Source of the DNA: Hydrogenispora ethanolica
GTDB lineage: Bacteria > Bacillota > UBA4882 > UBA8346
Direction: 5' to 3'
DNA length: 64,000 nt
NCBI RefSeq assembly: GCF_004340685.1
Contig: NZ_SLUN01000009.1
Coordinates: forward strand, 88,479 to 152,478
Below, piece after piece: positions 62,403-64,000 of the stretch; the first letter of the stretch is position 1, and the number at the start of each line of letters is the position of its first letter. The translations under genes were made by a program, and so were the position numbers. The notes below the pieces were generated by a model. The model had not been told where the DNA came from, did no database searches, and saw nothing but the letters and a program-made list of their open reading frames with translations.

Positions 62403-63473
62403 TTGAGCCAGGAGGATCAACGATACCTCGAAATGACCAAAGTGTTAAAGATGGTGGCTCCCGGCACCACCCTTTACGAAGGGTTGGAGAATATTTTACG
62501 CGCCCGGACCGGAGCCCTGATCGTGGTCTCGGACGCAGAGTCGATCATGAAATTGGTCGATGGCGGTTTTCGGATCAATTCCGAGCTGCAGCCGTCGACT
62601 CTGTATGAATTGGCGAAAATGGACGGAGCCATCGTGCTCTCCTCCGACGGGCGGCGGATTATCGTAGCGAATGCCCATTTGACGCCGGACTATCTGATTC
62701 CCACCTCGGAGACGGGGACCCGGCACCGTACCGCCGAACGGATGGCGACGCAGACCGGGGAACTGGTTATCGCCATTTCGCAACGGCGGAACGTTATTAC
62801 ACTTTACAAAGGAAACCAGCGCTATGTCATCCGGGATATCGGGACGACCTTGGCCAAGGCGAATCAGGCCTTGCAAACGCTCCAAAAATATAAGAGTGTC
62901 CTGGAGCAGTCGCTGTTGAATCTTTCGGCCCTGGAGTTCGAGAATCTGGTCACGCTATCGGATGTTTGCACCGTCATTCAACGGGCTGAAATGGTCGGCC
63001 GGATCGCCCATGAGATCCAGCGCTACATCTTTGAGTTGGGCAGCGAGGGCCGCTTGGTCAGCATGCAATTGGATGAGCTGATGATCGACATCGAAGACGA
63101 AGGCCAGTTGGTCGTGCGCGATTATTTCCGGGGCGAAGCGAATTTGTCCGATTTTCAAAAGGAACTCACTTCATGGGATGACGACGATCTGCTGGATCTG
63201 AATTCCCTCTCGCGCGCCCTCGGCTATCCCGGCGGGACCAGTCTGGATCTCTCCCTGACGACCCGGGGCTACCGGATCTTGGGCAAGATTCCGCGACTGC
63301 CTTTTCCGGTGGTGGAGAATCTGGTGAAGACCTTTGGCGTCCTGCCGAAAGTACTCGAGGCATCCACCGAGGAGCTCGATGATGTGGAAGGAATCGGCGA
63401 AGTGCGGGCAAGGACCATCAAAGACGGGTTGCGCCGTTTGCGCGAACAGATCTTATTGGACCGGCATTTTTAG
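62403..63473 (+). CDS. disA: DNA integrity scanning diadenylate cyclase DisA
   Basis: A 356-residue enzyme that makes cyclic di-AMP and slows when it meets branched DNA. The DAC domain has the catalytic KMDGAIVLSSDGRRI and TGTRHRTAERMA. The helical linker and a C-terminal helix-hairpin-helix DNA-binding region (STEELDDVEGIGEVRARTIKDGL) follow. TTG 62403 has GGAGGG seven bases upstream. ATG 62388 overlaps the radA stop but lacks a site close by. RadA is known to inhibit DisA in Bacillus, so the pairing is functional. Confidence 0.95.
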   Translation: MSQEDQRYLEMTKVLKMVAPGTTLYEGLENILRARTGALIVVSDAESIMKLVDGGFRINSELQPSTLYELAKMDGAIVLSSDGRRIIVANAHLTPDYLIPTSETGTRHRTAERMATQTGELVIAISQRRNVITLYKGNQRYVIRDIGTTLAKANQALQTLQKYKSVLEQSLLNLSALEFENLVTLSDVCTVIQRAEMVGRIAHEIQRYIFELGSEGRLVSMQLDELMIDIEDEGQLVVRDYFRGEANLSDFQKELTSWDDDDLLDLNSLSRALGYPGGTSLDLSLTTRGYRILGKIPRLPFPVVENLVKTFGVLPKVLEASTEELDDVEGIGEVRARTIKDGLRRLREQILLDRHF

Positions 63474-63525
63474 CGCGTCCCCTTCGTATGCAGGGATGGA
63501 ATTCCATATCATGGTCGAGTAAAGA

Positions 63526-63560
63526 ATTATCACCGGTTTGGAGGCGGCGATAATTTTTTT
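63526..63560 (+). terminator. Terminator after disA
   Basis: ATTATCACCG (63526-63535) pairs with CGGCGATAAT (63545-63554, one mismatch) and seven T follow. Confidence 0.85.
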
Positions 63561-63666
63561 CTATGTGGATGAAATCAATTTTTTGAGCATCAAGTTTATC
63601 CGCAAACACCATCTTGTTCTATACCACCAAGTAGCGAGAACCCTATCAGTCACTTTGAATAAAAGA

Positions 63667-63930
63667 ATTGAAGGATAAGTCATGACGCCGATGGACCTAA
63701 CCCTCGCCCTTCCCCGGAGCAGCCGATTAAAGAAGATGATTCAAGGGGAAGGGTAACCTTGGGCTTCGAACTCGAAGAGCTGAAGCCTTCAACGCCTTAT
63801 GACTTTTTTCAAGCAGACCGATGCTTTCGCTATTAAAGGCAGTTAGAGATCAGCGACTATGGGTTACCCTTCCCGTCGAATCGGCTTCCCTGAACAACTT
63901 CTCTAGGGAAGGGCGAGGGTCAATGTCGTC
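63667..63930. repeat. Large structured element (copy L2)
   Basis: It begins with the same leader as L1 (ATTGAAGGATAAGTCATGAC at 63667-63686, continuing to GACCTAACCCTCG). Three nested inverted repeats follow: 63700-63714 with 63906-63920 (15 bp, perfect), 63721-63728 with 63879-63886 (8 bp), and 63746-63758 with 63862-63874 (13 bp). A CTTCGA/TCGAAG hairpin sits inside. The nested layout looks like a multi-stem RNA or a palindromic element. No gene is seen from 63474 to the end of the window. Confidence 0.7.
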
Positions 63931-64000
63931 AAGCTACGCTGGGAAAAATTACAAACTTTTTTTCTGATTCATGGGATAACGGTCCCGATTCGTTTTTTTA

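Overview
The window reads as chromosome of an endospore-forming Firmicute with a moderately high GC content (judged by eye, not computed). The evidence is a complete spoIIIAA-AH operon, an alpha/beta-type small acid-soluble spore protein, a radA-disA pair, an Asp23/AmaP/DUF2273 cluster and Firmicute gene order around efp, accBC, nusB and polA-mutM-coaE. A Wza-type polysaccharide export protein sits in the exopolysaccharide cluster. Together with sporulation genes this hints at a two-membrane (diderm) Firmicute, perhaps near the Limnochordia/Hydrogenispora group. That placement is inference only.

Layout. 1-18.2 kb: envelope polysaccharide genes. These are the tail of a dTDP-glucose 4,6-dehydratase, UDP-GlcNAc 2-epimerase, an NDP-sugar pyrophosphorylase, an EpsC/WbpM-type dehydratase, a CpsB-type phosphatase, Wza-like exporter, Wzz-like chain-length protein, BY-kinase, RmlC-like epimerase, ATP sulfurylase, mannose-1-P guanylyltransferase and phosphomannomutase. 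Among them lie a VanZ-like protein, a degenerate small-molecule/lipid kinase-like protein, three tiny genes and a tRNA-Leu(GAG). 18.3-22.7 kb: aroC-aroK-aroB-aroQ-pepP. 22.9-29.3 kb: efp, a CD1247-type zinc-ribbon protein and spoIIIAA-AH. 29.8-44.9 kb: a glycan-use island with a YesMN-like two-component system, a sugar ABC transporter lacking its own ATPase, a heparinase II/III-like lyase, a PRPP synthetase-like gene, GH88, DUF2264, a GntR/UTRA regulator and deoC. 45.3-50.2 kb: accB-accC-asp23-amaP-DUF2273-nusB and a TsaD-like paralogue. 50.3-57 kb: polA-mutM-coaE-SLT and rimO-pgsA. 57-64 kb: a class V aminotransferase, AbrB-like protein, SASP, mtnP, radA and disA.

The island at about 29.3-45.2 kb splits what in Bacillus is one continuous block (aroQ-pepP-efp-spoIIIA-accBC-asp23-nusB). 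Its enzymes fit together: import of uronic-acid-containing oligosaccharides, eliminative cleavage by the heparinase-like enzyme, then removal of the unsaturated uronyl residue by GH88 and further trimming by the DUF2264 protein. A sensor kinase and AraC-type regulator precede the transporter. deoC has its own promoter with a palindromic operator that is repeated beside the divergent gntR promoter.

Non-coding content is unusually rich. (1) Three unrelated 21-bp-period tandem arrays (29345-29596, 42543-42920, 60436-60708) each begin about 30-52 bp past a terminator or hairpin at an operon end. (2) An interspersed palindromic MITE-like family of about 125-140 bp occurs at six loci and shows compensatory changes in its central hairpin. 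(3) Two large structured elements near 2.3 kb and 63.7 kb share a conserved leader. The arrays are the best candidate for something undescribed.
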